Shown: positions 23,513-31,283, counted from the first letter of the stretch. The stretch: DNA of 33,690 nt from an uncultured Pseudomonadota bacterium (GCA_903915625.1 CAIWTN010000110.1:1-33690), one strand, 5' to 3'. Notes: a model not told the origin generated them from the letters alone. A program made the numbers and translations.

Positions 23513-24532
23513 TCAGATGAACCTTAGTTCTGCGTTAATCGCACCCGAGGCGTGTAAGGATTGTAAGATCCCAACCAAATCAGCAGGTTTCACCCCTAAA
23601 CTGTTTAGCGTTTCCAGTAGGTCCCCCACCGTAGCGCCACCAACAGCAACGACACTTTTGGGTGGGCTCTTATCGGCCTTGCCGCCCTTTGCGCCGATCT
23701 TGATCGTTAAGTCGCCGTGAGCGATGGCAACGGGTGCCACGATGACACTAGCACCCATGACCACGGTGCCGGTTCGTTCGTTGACGACGACGACCGCCTT
23801 AGTGTCGTCCTCGACCCGCATCGCCTCCAATTCAGCAATGAATTCAACTAGTCGTCCTTGGAATTCGGGCGGCATCAATACCTCGACACTGCCGACATCC
23901 TTGGGGTTTGCGTAAAACCCTTTTAGTTTAGTGTTTATCACCTCAGCGATCCGAGAAGCTGTAGTGAAATCTGGCCTTAGCAGGCTAAGGATCAATTCGC
24001 CGTTGTTCGCTATGCTAGGCTGGAATTCCCGTTCGACGGAGGCTCCCTGTGGCACGCGTGCTACCGTCAGAACTTGTGGCCCACTCCCGCTAGCTTGACC
24101 TACCACGACTGATCCTTGCGCAACGGCAAAGACTTCGCTGTTGCCTGCGTGTAGTGTCGTCAAAATCAGGGTGCCACCAGCTAGACTTCGGGCATCCCCG
24201 ATAGCGGAGACTTTCACATCAAACACGTCTCCGATGCGAGCGAACGGTGGTAATTCCCCAGTGACCAGCACTGCTGCCATGTTGCCAGCGACTACGTCGC
24301 CCTCACGGGTTTTCATGCCCATGCGCGTCAACATATTGGCAATCATTTTATTAGTAGTGAGAGATTTTTTGCTATCGCCCGTTGCCTTTAGGCCAACTAT
24401 CAGTCCGAATCCATTGACAAAATTGCTTCGTACGCCACGCACTCGCACAAGATCTTTCAGGCGCGTTGTGGTGCCGAATGCTGCGCTGCTAGACATCGCG
24501 ATCAGAAATAAAAAGAATCTAAGTTTACCCAT
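23513..24532 (-). CDS. flgI: Flagellar P-ring protein FlgI
   Basis: 339 residues from the ATG at 24532, with GGAGG eight bases upstream; the frame is open further upstream but that part lies inside flgH. The signal peptide is MGKLRFFLFLIAMSSSAAFG. The mature start TTRLKDLVRVRGVRSNFVNG followed by GFGLIVGLKATGDSK is the hallmark of FlgI, with NMAAVLVTGELPPFARIGD and VVVNERTGTVVMGASVIVAP further on. The end TLNSLGVKPADLVGILQSLHASGAINAELRFI is also typical. It assembles in the periplasm as the bushing around the rod with help from FlgA. The gene overlaps flgH by eight bases. Confidence 0.96.
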   Translation of the reverse strand: MGKLRFFLFLIAMSSSAAFGTTTRLKDLVRVRGVRSNFVNGFGLIVGLKATGDSKKSLTTNKMIANMLTRMGMKTREGDVVAGNMAAVLVTGELPPFARIGDVFDVKVSAIGDARSLAGGTLILTTLHAGNSEVFAVAQGSVVVGQASGSGPQVLTVARVPQGASVEREFQPSIANNGELILSLLRPDFTTASRIAEVINTKLKGFYANPKDVGSVEVLMPPEFQGRLVEFIAELEAMRVEDDTKAVVVVNERTGTVVMGASVIVAPVAIAHGDLTIKIGAKGGKADKSPPKSVVAVGGATVGDLLETLNSLGVKPADLVGILQSLHASGAINAELRFI

Positions 24533-25604
24533 TTTTGTTGCCTCCGGCATCGGCTTTAGCCTGCTCTTTCGAAGCTGCTGGGGCAGGACCTTTTTCTGCT
24601 GGTTTAGCGCCTGCGGCGGCTTGGGTAGGTGGATTTTGACCGTTGTCACCGGTCGCATTGGCGGCTTTAGCGGCTTCTTGATCTTTTAGAGTGTCTTCGA
24701 TCAGACGCATCTTGGCGTCTGTCTCAGCCTTTTTCTTGCTTAGCTCCTCACGCTGCTTTGCGACTTGTCTGCGTTCGTCGCCAAACGATTTGATGCGATT
24801 CTCGAGTTTTTCTTGGGTTTCTTGTAGGCGCTGCTTTTGATCTGCCAGATCTTGGGCCTGCTTTGATTTTGCTTCGTCGAATCCGCTTAGTCGCAATGAA
24901 TATTCGTCTTCCCATGCAGACGAACTACGCTCCGTCATTTCCCCCGATTTGCTTTCGGCAAAGCGGACATCGAGTAGGTCGTCGGTAGTCAAATCGTCAC
25001 CAGAAGATAGTCGGTCATAGGGAATGCGGGCCCTGACATCGACTTCATTCATTTTATCCTGGTGTTGGGATGTTCGCTTAAGCATAGCCAGGACATCGCC
25101 GTTGTCGAAACGGTGTGCAATTTGCATTTTGAACGACTTGAGGAGTGATGGTTTATCTTTTTCAGCCGGTGTCAGGTCGGGAAGAGATTTTAACAGTTCA
25201 TCTTCCATCTCGTCCGTTCCCGCTGTTTTGGCGTCTTTTTCTTTGTTTTTTGCTTTATTCTTGTCAGACGCTGATTTTTTGTCGTCTTGCCTGTTAGGCT
25301 GGATATTGATGGTTAGGAAGCGACCAATGTTTAGGGGGCCCTTGGGTGTGAACAAATAATTCCGCTCATCATCTGGATTGAATAGCGATCCAGAATCATT
25401 GGTGCGGTCGTTGTTTTTGATCTGAACAGTTTTTTGCTTAACATAAAGAGCTGGTGTGGAAGGACTCTCTATATTTTTCCCCTCGCCTACAAGGTGATCA
25501 GACTCTTTGGTGAAAAGATCTGGATTGCGACCTGAATACTTCGTTAGCTTTGGCGAGCAAGCAAAGAGAGCAAAAAATACTAGGAGCAAGTACGGCTGGG
25601 GCAT
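24525..25604 (-). CDS. flgH: Divergent FlgH-like L-ring lipoprotein with coiled-coil tail
   Basis: 359 residues from the ATG at 25604 (AGGTG six bases upstream, overlapping the flgA stop). The signal peptide ends VFFALFA before Cys, a lipobox. The slot between flgA and flgI is that of flgH, and GSLFNPDDERNYLFTPKGPL then NIGRFLTINI resembles the FlgH block with GSLF and GD-x-(I/L)T. Later DNGDVLAMLKRTSQHQD and YDRLSSGDDLTTDDLLDVRF fit the NG-L and RP-DI blocks only loosely. Beyond residue 230 it departs fully: a Gln/Glu/Lys coiled coil (about 245-310, QAQDLADQKQRLQETQEKLE) and an Ala/Lys/Pro tail. Also a Lys-rich insert (about 105-130). Confident as a lipoprotein, moderate as L-ring protein. 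Confidence 0.65.
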   Translation of the reverse strand: MPQPYLLLVFFALFACSPKLTKYSGRNPDLFTKESDHLVGEGKNIESPSTPALYVKQKTVQIKNNDRTNDSGSLFNPDDERNYLFTPKGPLNIGRFLTINIQPNRQDDKKSASDKNKAKNKEKDAKTAGTDEMEDELLKSLPDLTPAEKDKPSLLKSFKMQIAHRFDNGDVLAMLKRTSQHQDKMNEVDVRARIPYDRLSSGDDLTTDDLLDVRFAESKSGEMTERSSSAWEDEYSLRLSGFDEAKSKQAQDLADQKQRLQETQEKLENRIKSFGDERRQVAKQREELSKKKAETDAKMRLIEDTLKDQEAAKAANATGDNGQNPPTQAAAGAKPAEKGPAPAASKEQAKADAGGNKNG

Positions 25605-25613
25605 CGGGTTCAC

Positions 25614-26696
25614 CTAAAATACATGTTGCACGGTGTGGGCATCGATCACGCGAACTCGCATCTTCTTTTTAGTGGCCGGAAACTGAGCTTCGATCACTTG
25701 TCCCGTTATTCCATCGGCCATTACTTTTACTGAGCCGCTTACTGCCACGTCTCCTTCGTTCATCATCAGAGTCACCATCTGACCCCGATGTACGAGTCGC
25801 GGTAATTCGACGTCACTAGCAAGCAACGGTGTACCACTTGGTAATGGCCGACGCAGACGATGCTGTATCAAATCAGAGGTCGAGGCGACGAACTGATGGC
25901 CGCCGCGAGTAATGGGCCGCATCTCTGTCTTGATGTCTTCTGGGGTGATATTGACACCTTTTGCCAGGGCCTTAGCTGTCACCGGGATCAGCGCACTCAC
26001 CGTGATATGAGTCGCAGCGGAATAGCTAGTGACTGCGCCGTCATCATCTTGTGGGCGACAGTTAAACTTGAGTCGAACATTGCCACTGAGGTTGCGAATG
26101 ACCCAATCTGGATCCTCAAGGTGTTCCTTACTTAATTCGGGGAATTCGATAGCATATTCTCCTGGGCGTAACTTGAGCCCTGGCGGCAACATGACTCGAT
26201 CGACGATGGCACTGAGGGCGTCGTCCTCCGCATATGCTTCGCTAAGTAACCCTTTAAGCACCGATTCGACGCGTTCTTCTGTTAAAGGTACAGATGAGGC
26301 TGTGACCTTAACAACTTTGGCCCCTGCTAACCTGATGTCAGCGTTAGGCCACTCCTTTTTTAGGATGGCACGTACCCTGTCCGGGTGCCATGCAACGGTA
26401 CGGCCAGCCTCCGGGCTTGGTCCAACGTCAATCCCATAAACTTCGTCACACACCTGATGAATTCCGGTGCATGTCGCTAATTTACCGAGAAATAGTCGGT
26501 CGCCGTCAACATCAACGACAGAGTGAAACCTGAGTGTAGCCGCCATCGAAACTTGGGGAGCCATCTCGAGATCAGGCGCGATGAGCTGCGGTGCATCTTC
26601 CGCAGCGCCCTGAGCAGAGCAAAGAGACCAGCATAGAACGGCCCCAATTTGCACTGCAAATGATCTCAATTTATTGAAGAAGACTTGGCCCATCAT
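25614..26696 (-). CDS. flgA: Flagellar P-ring assembly chaperone FlgA
   Basis: 360 residues, beginning with ATG at 26696 that overlaps the flgG stop (TAATG); a second ATG follows. There is a signal peptide (to about SAQGAAED). The C-terminal third is the SAF/FlgA domain: ALIPVTAKALAKGVNITPED, RPITRGGHQFVAS, HRLRRPLPSGTPLLASDVEL then VHRGQMVTLMMNEGDVAVSG and the GTGQVIEAQ-like DGITGQVIEAQF. The N-terminal half is longer than in enteric FlgA (about 220 residues) and includes a YGIDVGPSPEAGRTVAW block. It acts in the periplasm to help FlgI form the P-ring, matching its place in the operon. Confidence 0.9.
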   Translation of the reverse strand: MMGQVFFNKLRSFAVQIGAVLCWSLCSAQGAAEDAPQLIAPDLEMAPQVSMAATLRFHSVVDVDGDRLFLGKLATCTGIHQVCDEVYGIDVGPSPEAGRTVAWHPDRVRAILKKEWPNADIRLAGAKVVKVTASSVPLTEERVESVLKGLLSEAYAEDDALSAIVDRVMLPPGLKLRPGEYAIEFPELSKEHLEDPDWVIRNLSGNVRLKFNCRPQDDDGAVTSYSAATHITVSALIPVTAKALAKGVNITPEDIKTEMRPITRGGHQFVASTSDLIQHRLRRPLPSGTPLLASDVELPRLVHRGQMVTLMMNEGDVAVSGSVKVMADGITGQVIEAQFPATKKKMRVRVIDAHTVQHVF

Positions 26697-27475
26697 TAGC
26701 GTATAGCCACCGTTGCTTGCAACATTTGGTCGCCGGTTTGAATGACTTTCGAGTTCATCTCGTAAGCGCGCTGCCCTGAAATCATATTGACCATTTCTTC
26801 GACGATGTTGACGTTGGCAGCCTCTAGTTGAGCATGATAGATCGCTCCGGTGCCGTTCTGATTGGCGATGCCGACCACTGGCTCACCGCTGGCTTCAGTC
26901 GCGGTATAAAGGTTGCGACCCTTGGATTGCAGGCCCATTGGGTTAATGAAGTTAGCAAGCTGAATTTGACCGATATCTTGTTTCTCGGCACCGACATTGA
27001 CAGTGACTACACCGTCCATGCCTACGGTCATATTCGTTGCGCCTTGTGGACGTGTGATTTCGTCAACTAGCGGGAATCCGTCGGCGGTAACGAGGCGGCC
27101 AGAATTGTCCCATTTAAAGTTACCGTCTCTTGTATAGGCTGTAGTTCCGTCTTCTAATTGGACACGGAAGAAGCCTTGGCCCTCGACCATGAAGTCCGTT
27201 TCATTGCCGGTTAACTTGACGGCACCGGTGGTAAACATCTTGTCTACCGAAGACAAACGAGTACCCGAACCGATCTGGATGCCGCTAGGCACGACGGTCC
27301 CAGTCGTGGTGTTTTGGCCTGGAGCTTTTATCGTTTGATAAAGCAGGTCGTGAAAGTTGGCGCGCGACTTCTTGAACGCATTGGTATTTAAGTTGGCCAA
27401 GTTGTTGGACGTGACGTCGATGTTTTGCTGCATCGCTTCCATGCCCGTGGCCGCTGTGTAAAGAAGTCGCATCAT
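26696..27475 (-). CDS. flgG: Flagellar distal rod protein FlgG
   Basis: 259 residues, ATG at 27475 (GTGGAG upstream), with a second ATG as codon 2. MRLLYTAATGMEAMQQNIDV then TSNNLANLNTNAFKKSRANF is the characteristic FlgG N-terminus, and LYQTIKAPGQNTTTGTVVPS with GIQIGSGTRLSS the FlgG-specific region that distinguishes distal from proximal rod. The C-terminus VNIVEEMVNMISGQRAYEMNSKVIQTGDQMLQATVAIR is near-identical to family consensus. It polymerises into the distal rod that passes through the P- and L-rings. It follows flgF by 42 bases. Confidence 0.96.
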   Translation of the reverse strand: MMRLLYTAATGMEAMQQNIDVTSNNLANLNTNAFKKSRANFHDLLYQTIKAPGQNTTTGTVVPSGIQIGSGTRLSSVDKMFTTGAVKLTGNETDFMVEGQGFFRVQLEDGTTAYTRDGNFKWDNSGRLVTADGFPLVDEITRPQGATNMTVGMDGVVTVNVGAEKQDIGQIQLANFINPMGLQSKGRNLYTATEASGEPVVGIANQNGTGAIYHAQLEAANVNIVEEMVNMISGQRAYEMNSKVIQTGDQMLQATVAIR

Positions 27476-27517
27476 GAGTTCTGATCTCCACCAAAATTAA
27501 ACACTTAAACTAAGATA

Positions 27518-28306
27518 TTAAGCTCTGAGATCGCCTAGCTGATTGCTGGATTTCTGCATAATCTGATCGTAATCGTTGATCGATTTTTGATAGGCTTCAT
27601 AGGACCGGTGTGCCATGATCATGTCAGTTAAATTCTTGATTGCATTGACGTTTGAACCTTCGAGAAAGCCTTGCCTAACCTGCGGATGGGCGACTAGTGA
27701 TAGGCCTTCGGGCTTGCCGGCATAGTGGAGCAGGTTGTCGCCGACGCGCTCAAGACTAGAGCCGTCTGCAGTTTTGAAAAATTGCAGCCTATCAATGAGG
27801 TGTTTGTCCTGCCAGACTTCTCCAGCATCGTTGATCTCAAAGGCTCCTGCGCGGACAACGATGTTCCCTTTTTCGCCCATGACCGGCATACCGTCTTTGT
27901 TCGACAACACACCATCGCGACTTACGGAAAGTGAACCGTTACGTGTGTAGCGCATCCCATCTGGAGTGTTTACGCCCAGTAGGCCTTCGCCTTCAATCAT
28001 GATGTCCGTTGGGTTGCCCGTAGAGATGGCTGGTCCTTGGGTCTCATCGCGCATCACATCGGCAATGCCAACATACGCCATTTCGTTACCGCGTATGTTC
28101 ATCAACTGTTCGACATCTACCTTGTAGTTTGCTGGTGGTAGAGCGCTATCGTAATTTTTCTCTGGTTCAGCCTCGAGGAGAGTAAAGGAGACGCGATCTC
28201 CTTTGAATCCTACGGTATTCATGTTCGCCATGTTGTTGGCGATGGTTTCTAACACGCGCTCTTGAGCGATGGCTCCAGATAGTGGCGAGTAGATGTTCTT
28301 TAGCAT
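27518..28306 (-). CDS. flgF: Flagellar proximal rod protein FlgF
   Basis: 262 residues, ATG at 28306. It is a rod/hook-family protein: SGAIAQERVLETIANNMANM then NTVGFKGDRVSFTLLEAEPE at the N-terminus and EGSNVNAIKNLTDMIMAHRSYEAYQKSINDYDQIMQKSS at the C-terminus. The SYEAYQK motif and its place upstream of flgG favour FlgF. The middle shows DIMIEGEGLLGVNTPDGMRY and TRNGSLSVSRDGVL. It is the first gene of the flagellar block, about 90 bases downstream of a sigma-54 promoter match. Confidence 0.92.
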   Translation of the reverse strand: MLKNIYSPLSGAIAQERVLETIANNMANMNTVGFKGDRVSFTLLEAEPEKNYDSALPPANYKVDVEQLMNIRGNEMAYVGIADVMRDETQGPAISTGNPTDIMIEGEGLLGVNTPDGMRYTRNGSLSVSRDGVLSNKDGMPVMGEKGNIVVRAGAFEINDAGEVWQDKHLIDRLQFFKTADGSSLERVGDNLLHYAGKPEGLSLVAHPQVRQGFLEGSNVNAIKNLTDMIMAHRSYEAYQKSINDYDQIMQKSSNQLGDLRA

Positions 28307-28395
28307 GAGTCTTTATTCCGCAGATTAGTGAGTGCTGAAGTCAGGGATGACCGTTGAGATGAGTGACGAGATTCGGGGTATGGCAACCTAGTTAA

Positions 28396-28412
28396 AGCAA
28401 CTTTAGTGCCAA
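28396..28412 (-). promoter_or_regulatory. Sigma-54 promoter for the flagellar operon
   Basis: On the minus strand TTGGCAC is followed by TAAAG and TTGCT. Against the sigma-54 consensus TGGCACG-N4-TTGCW, only the last base of the -24 box differs (T for G) and the GG/GC spacing is exact. The predicted start point, about twelve bases downstream, leaves roughly 80 bases to the flgF ATG. Sigma-54 control of rod/hook genes is common in polar-flagellated proteobacteria. Confidence 0.75.
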
Positions 28413-28564
28413 GATTGTAACGCGCCGTATGTCAGATGTTTAGCTGGGTAATAAGCTAGGAGAATGCGGGCGATAAATGGCTATCTTTGGGAATCATGCG
28501 GTTGTCGTATTGGCGGCGACGCGTAGCTCTAGAGCAGGAAAAGATTACCCGGTGTCAAATTAAC

Positions 28565-28624
28565 TTGGCATCAAAGCGTCAATCACATGACGAGATACAG
28601 AAAATTGGCAGGTGAGCGTCAATC
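28565..28624. repeat. Two 20-bp direct repeats with 40-bp period
   Basis: TTGGCA-N4-AGCGTCAATC occurs at 28565-28584 and 28605-28624, 16 of 20 positions identical, starts exactly 40 bases apart. They lie about 180-240 bases upstream of the predicted sigma-54 start point and 64-123 bases before the exoD-like ATG. Same-face spacing suggests binding of one regulator to two sites. Confidence 0.6.
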
Positions 28625-28687
28625 GTTCCACACATCATGTTGTCGGAGTGGTCTAAGTAGTCGGAAAATGACTGGCGCAGTGTTACC

Positions 28688-29398
28688 ATGAAGACGCGGA
28701 GCATTGCGTTATTTGAGGTCTGCGCAGAGGTGCACTTGCTTAACGATAAAGAGAGCAATGTGATCAAAAAATCAACGCAGAGCTTCACTGCGGATCTTGA
28801 TGCCATTGAGACTTTGGTCAAATCTCATAGAGTAAAAATAGAAGAGATAGAGCGAGTTCTCGACGGACGTGGATTTGCATCTTTAGCTCTGATTCTGAGT
28901 TTGCCTTTTGTCCAGCCTATCCCATTGCCTGGTCTTTCGATGATTTTTGGCCTGGCTTTGATGGCCCTCGGACTGCGCTTGGTATTTGGTCGGGCCGGAG
29001 GTCTTCCTGGGTGGGTGAGGAAGCGAGAGATTGATGGCGTAACTCTTCAGAAGATGATCCACGCTGCTCGCAAAATCTTTGCTTATGTTGAAAGGTTTTT
29101 TAGGCCTAGGCTGTCTGTGTTACTGCGACCGCCTTTAGAGTCTTTCGTGGGTCTAGGTATCATGCTTAGTGGATTTGCCATGACATTGCCGCTGCCTCCG
29201 GTGGTTTTGTTTTCCAACTCGCTACCAGCATGGGCGGTCATATGTCTTTGCTTGGGCTACCTTGAGCGGGACGGCCTCGTGGTTGTCTTAGGTCACGTAG
29301 TGGCGCTAGCAACATGGGTTTATTATGCTTTCTGGTGGGAAGCGGTAAAGTTAGCTTGGTCTGGTATGGGACCTTACCTACCGCCTTATATGAAGTGA
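28688..29398 (+). CDS. ExoD-family membrane protein
   Basis: 236 residues from the ATG at 28688. A soluble N-terminal helical part (about 25-62, ADLDAIETLVKSHRVKIEEI then ERVLDGRGFASLALIL) leads into the ExoD pattern: LSLPFVQPIPLPGLSMIFGL, LALMALGLRLVFGR with G-LPGWVRKREI, and paired helices near 145-225 (FVGLGIMLSGFAMTLPLPPV, AVICLCLGYLERDGLVVVLG). ExoD was named for exopolysaccharide synthesis in Rhizobium; its biochemical role is not established. The start is uncertain: the ATG lacks a ribosome binding site and a GTG at 28760 (GAGAG upstream) would give 212 residues, nearer the family length. It is 13 bases before the cryptochrome-like gene, so co-transcribed. Confidence 0.75.
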   Translation: MKTRSIALFEVCAEVHLLNDKESNVIKKSTQSFTADLDAIETLVKSHRVKIEEIERVLDGRGFASLALILSLPFVQPIPLPGLSMIFGLALMALGLRLVFGRAGGLPGWVRKREIDGVTLQKMIHAARKIFAYVERFFRPRLSVLLRPPLESFVGLGIMLSGFAMTLPLPPVVLFSNSLPAWAVICLCLGYLERDGLVVVLGHVVALATWVYYAFWWEAVKLAWSGMGPYLPPYMK

Positions 29399-29411
29399 TT
29401 GAGGCAGCCTT

Positions 29412-30608
29412 ATGGATCTCACGCGCGAAGCTGGATTAAAGCGACTTAGCGAATTTGTTGCCGGCCCGCTGGCTAATTATGCATCTTGTCGTAACCTTGA
29501 TCTCGGAAATGATCGACATACCGAAGTCGTATCAAAGTTGTCTCCTTACATTCGAATGCGCTTAGTCCTCGAATCCGAGGTGATTGCAGCATCGCTTACG
29601 CGATTTCCGGCGCAGACTATATCCAAGTGGATTGATGAGGTCATTTGGAGAACTTATTGGAAGGGGTGGCTAGAGCAGTCACCACAAGTGTGGACGTCCT
29701 ATGTCACAGCGATTGCTCAACTTGAGCAGGAGGGGTGGCGAGAGCGAGTGAATTATACCGAGGCTATTTCTGGTAAATCGGGTATCGCTTGCATTGATCA
29801 TTGGGTTCGGGAACTTAAGGACACGGGTTACTTGCATAACCACGCTCGGATGTGGTTTGCCAGTATTTGGATCTTTACTCTGCAACTACCCTGGGAGTTG
29901 GGAGCAGATTTTTTTCTGCGCCATCTACTCGACGGTGATGCCGCAGCTAACACCTTGTCATGGCGATGGGTAGCAGGACTTCATACGCCAGGAAAGCGGT
30001 ATGTTGCTTCAGCTTCTAATATTGAACGTTGGACTGAGGGGCGGGTGCGAGTCACGGAGACATTGGCTACGGAAGCCGAGGCATTCAAGCGAGCGCCGCA
30101 GGATGCAGACTATAAGCCTACCGCTGAAAGTATCTTAGAACTTAATTCAGCGTTTAACAGTGATCCGCGACGGACTCTTCTGATTCACCCAGAGGATCTT
30201 GCTATTGAATATTCGTCACTTGCCACTGAAGACTTCGATGCCATTGTGGTACTTGATTGCTCTAAAACAGTGCTAGCGACATTTTTTTCAGATGCAATTA
30301 TGCATGCCCATCGGCAAGCATTAGAGGATTGCATTCATCGCACAGAGACGCACTTTGGTACGCAGGTTTTTAGATTGTCACCGGATGAAGTGAATCCATT
30401 CGCGCAGGACCAAGGATCACATTCCTGGGTCTGCATCAAGCCAGTGGTGGGCATATGGCAAGACGCTTGGCGGCCATACTTTGCGAAACAGTCAATCGAG
30501 TTTGTCCAGCGTGAATGGGACCAAATCCTGTATCCTTTTGCACGAAAGGGATTTTTTCAGTTTAAAAAGAGCGCTTGGGATACAGATCTGGTCCTGCAAA
30601 AGACTTAG
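29412..30608 (+). CDS. Photolyase/cryptochrome-like FAD-domain protein lacking the N-terminal domain
   Basis: 398 residues, ATG at 29412 with GAGG eight bases upstream. Residues 4-215 match the FAD-binding half of photolyases: TREAGLKRLSEF (4-15), YASCRNLDLGNDRH (23-36), SKLSPYIRMRLV (41-52), VIWRTYWKGWL (77-87), DTGYLHNHARMWFASIW (137-153), LLDGDAAANTLSWRWVAGL (172-190). The usual N-terminal antenna (alpha/beta) domain is missing, as the protein starts at the FAD domain. Residues about 230-398 form an extra C-terminal domain with beta-alpha features (RRTLLIHPEDLAIEY, DFDAIVVLDCSK) ending FARKGFFQFKKSAWDTDLV. It may repair DNA or sense blue light; related proteins seem to exist in other proteobacteria. 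Its stop overlaps that of the next, convergent gene. Confidence 0.8.
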   Translation: MDLTREAGLKRLSEFVAGPLANYASCRNLDLGNDRHTEVVSKLSPYIRMRLVLESEVIAASLTRFPAQTISKWIDEVIWRTYWKGWLEQSPQVWTSYVTAIAQLEQEGWRERVNYTEAISGKSGIACIDHWVRELKDTGYLHNHARMWFASIWIFTLQLPWELGADFFLRHLLDGDAAANTLSWRWVAGLHTPGKRYVASASNIERWTEGRVRVTETLATEAEAFKRAPQDADYKPTAESILELNSAFNSDPRRTLLIHPEDLAIEYSSLATEDFDAIVVLDCSKTVLATFFSDAIMHAHRQALEDCIHRTETHFGTQVFRLSPDEVNPFAQDQGSHSWVCIKPVVGIWQDAWRPYFAKQSIEFVQREWDQILYPFARKGFFQFKKSAWDTDLVLQKT

Positions 30609-31039
30609 TGTAGCAATTTATCTTTTATCGAATCGTATGCATCTTTAAGTCTGTTTAGCGCCTGTTTGGCATCGTCGTTGGCACTGAGCCCCAGCTTTTT
30701 GATGTTACGTTCTGTCATCTCTATGCGCTTGCGTAATTTTGAAGCTGCCTTCTTTGCATCTGCTACTCCCAGAGTCAGTTCCAGTCGTGCGTCATCTAGC
30801 GCCGCTTTAGGCTTTGTTTGTGCCTGACGTAGTCGAGCAGCAGCAGCTAGGATTTCTTCTTTCCTTTTGTTCCAGACCGTCTCTACTTCCATCAGTCCCA
30901 AATGAGCCTTTAGCTGCGTCCTGCCTGCTAGAGTCTCAGTTTTTTGCGCGAATTCTTTTAGCTTGCCATCAACTTGATCCAAAAATGACTCAATGTTCAT
31001 TTTTTTGGATTTTTCTTCGGAGGTTTTTCTCGGTTCCAT
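30605..31039 (-). CDS. Small coiled-coil protein of unknown function
   Basis: 144 residues, ATG at 31039 with AGGAG ten bases upstream. It is highly charged, almost entirely helical, with heptad-like spacing throughout (IESFLDQVDGKLKEFAQKTE, TVWNKRKEEILAAAARLRQA, AKKAASKLRKRIEMTERNIK). There is no signal peptide, Cys or Trp-rich region; Lys and Ala dominate. I recognise no family; such proteins may be histone-like or apolipophorin-like, but that is only a comparison of composition. Its stop codon overlaps the stop of the cryptochrome-like gene in the sequence TTAG. Confidence 0.7.
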   Translation of the reverse strand: MEPRKTSEEKSKKMNIESFLDQVDGKLKEFAQKTETLAGRTQLKAHLGLMEVETVWNKRKEEILAAAARLRQAQTKPKAALDDARLELTLGVADAKKAASKLRKRIEMTERNIKKLGLSANDDAKQALNRLKDAYDSIKDKLLH

Positions 31040-31128
31040 GGGCTAATCACTCCTGCTTGAATAGAAGCACGTGTCTGTTATTAAGCAAGGTTCATGCCAT
31101 TGAGGACAGAGACTAGGAAGATCGGAAA

Positions 31129-31142
31129 GTGGCAATTGCCAC
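31129..31142. promoter_or_regulatory. 14-bp perfect palindrome in divergent region
   Basis: GTGGCAATTGCCAC reads the same on both strands. It lies 90 bases upstream of the coiled-coil gene and 142 bases upstream of the small secreted protein gene. A dimeric regulator site is the simplest explanation; the following AATTTT could also make it a weak terminator-like hairpin. Confidence 0.45.
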
Positions 31143-31153
31143 AATTTTGACAA

Positions 31154-31169
31154 TCGGATTGCGATCCGA
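31154..31169. promoter_or_regulatory. TCGGAT inverted repeat, with a third copy downstream
   Basis: TCGGAT (31154-31159) and ATCCGA (31164-31169) flank TGCG. Another TCGGAT is at 31190-31195. The cluster directly follows a TTGACA (31147-31152) that could be a -35 box for the small secreted protein gene, although no good -10 box stands at the right distance. Confidence 0.4.
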
Positions 31170-31283
31170 AGCGTCTGTCAGTCAGTATATCGGATATTAA
31201 GATTAAAAATTGATTGCCTATTAGTTTTCAGATGCTAGATTGGCGCCGTTTTCTTGTGGTTTTTAGAAGAATGGAGAAATCAT

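Larger units (their letters stand above)
28307..28687. other. Divergent control region between flgF and exoD-like gene
   Basis: 381 bases without a gene. From flgF outward it holds the sigma-54 match (28396-28412), a TAGCT/AGCTA dyad (28441-28458), a GCTCTAGAGC palindrome (28526-28535) and the 40-bp-spaced direct repeats (28565-28624). The exoD-like ATG is at 28688. A minus-strand reading frame crossing its right end is antisense to exoD and not convincing. Confidence 0.6.

Noticed and set aside
28579-28821. Minus-strand frame of 80 codons
   Set aside because: It is antisense to the exoD-like gene and crosses the direct repeats; no ribosome binding site or recognisable protein features.
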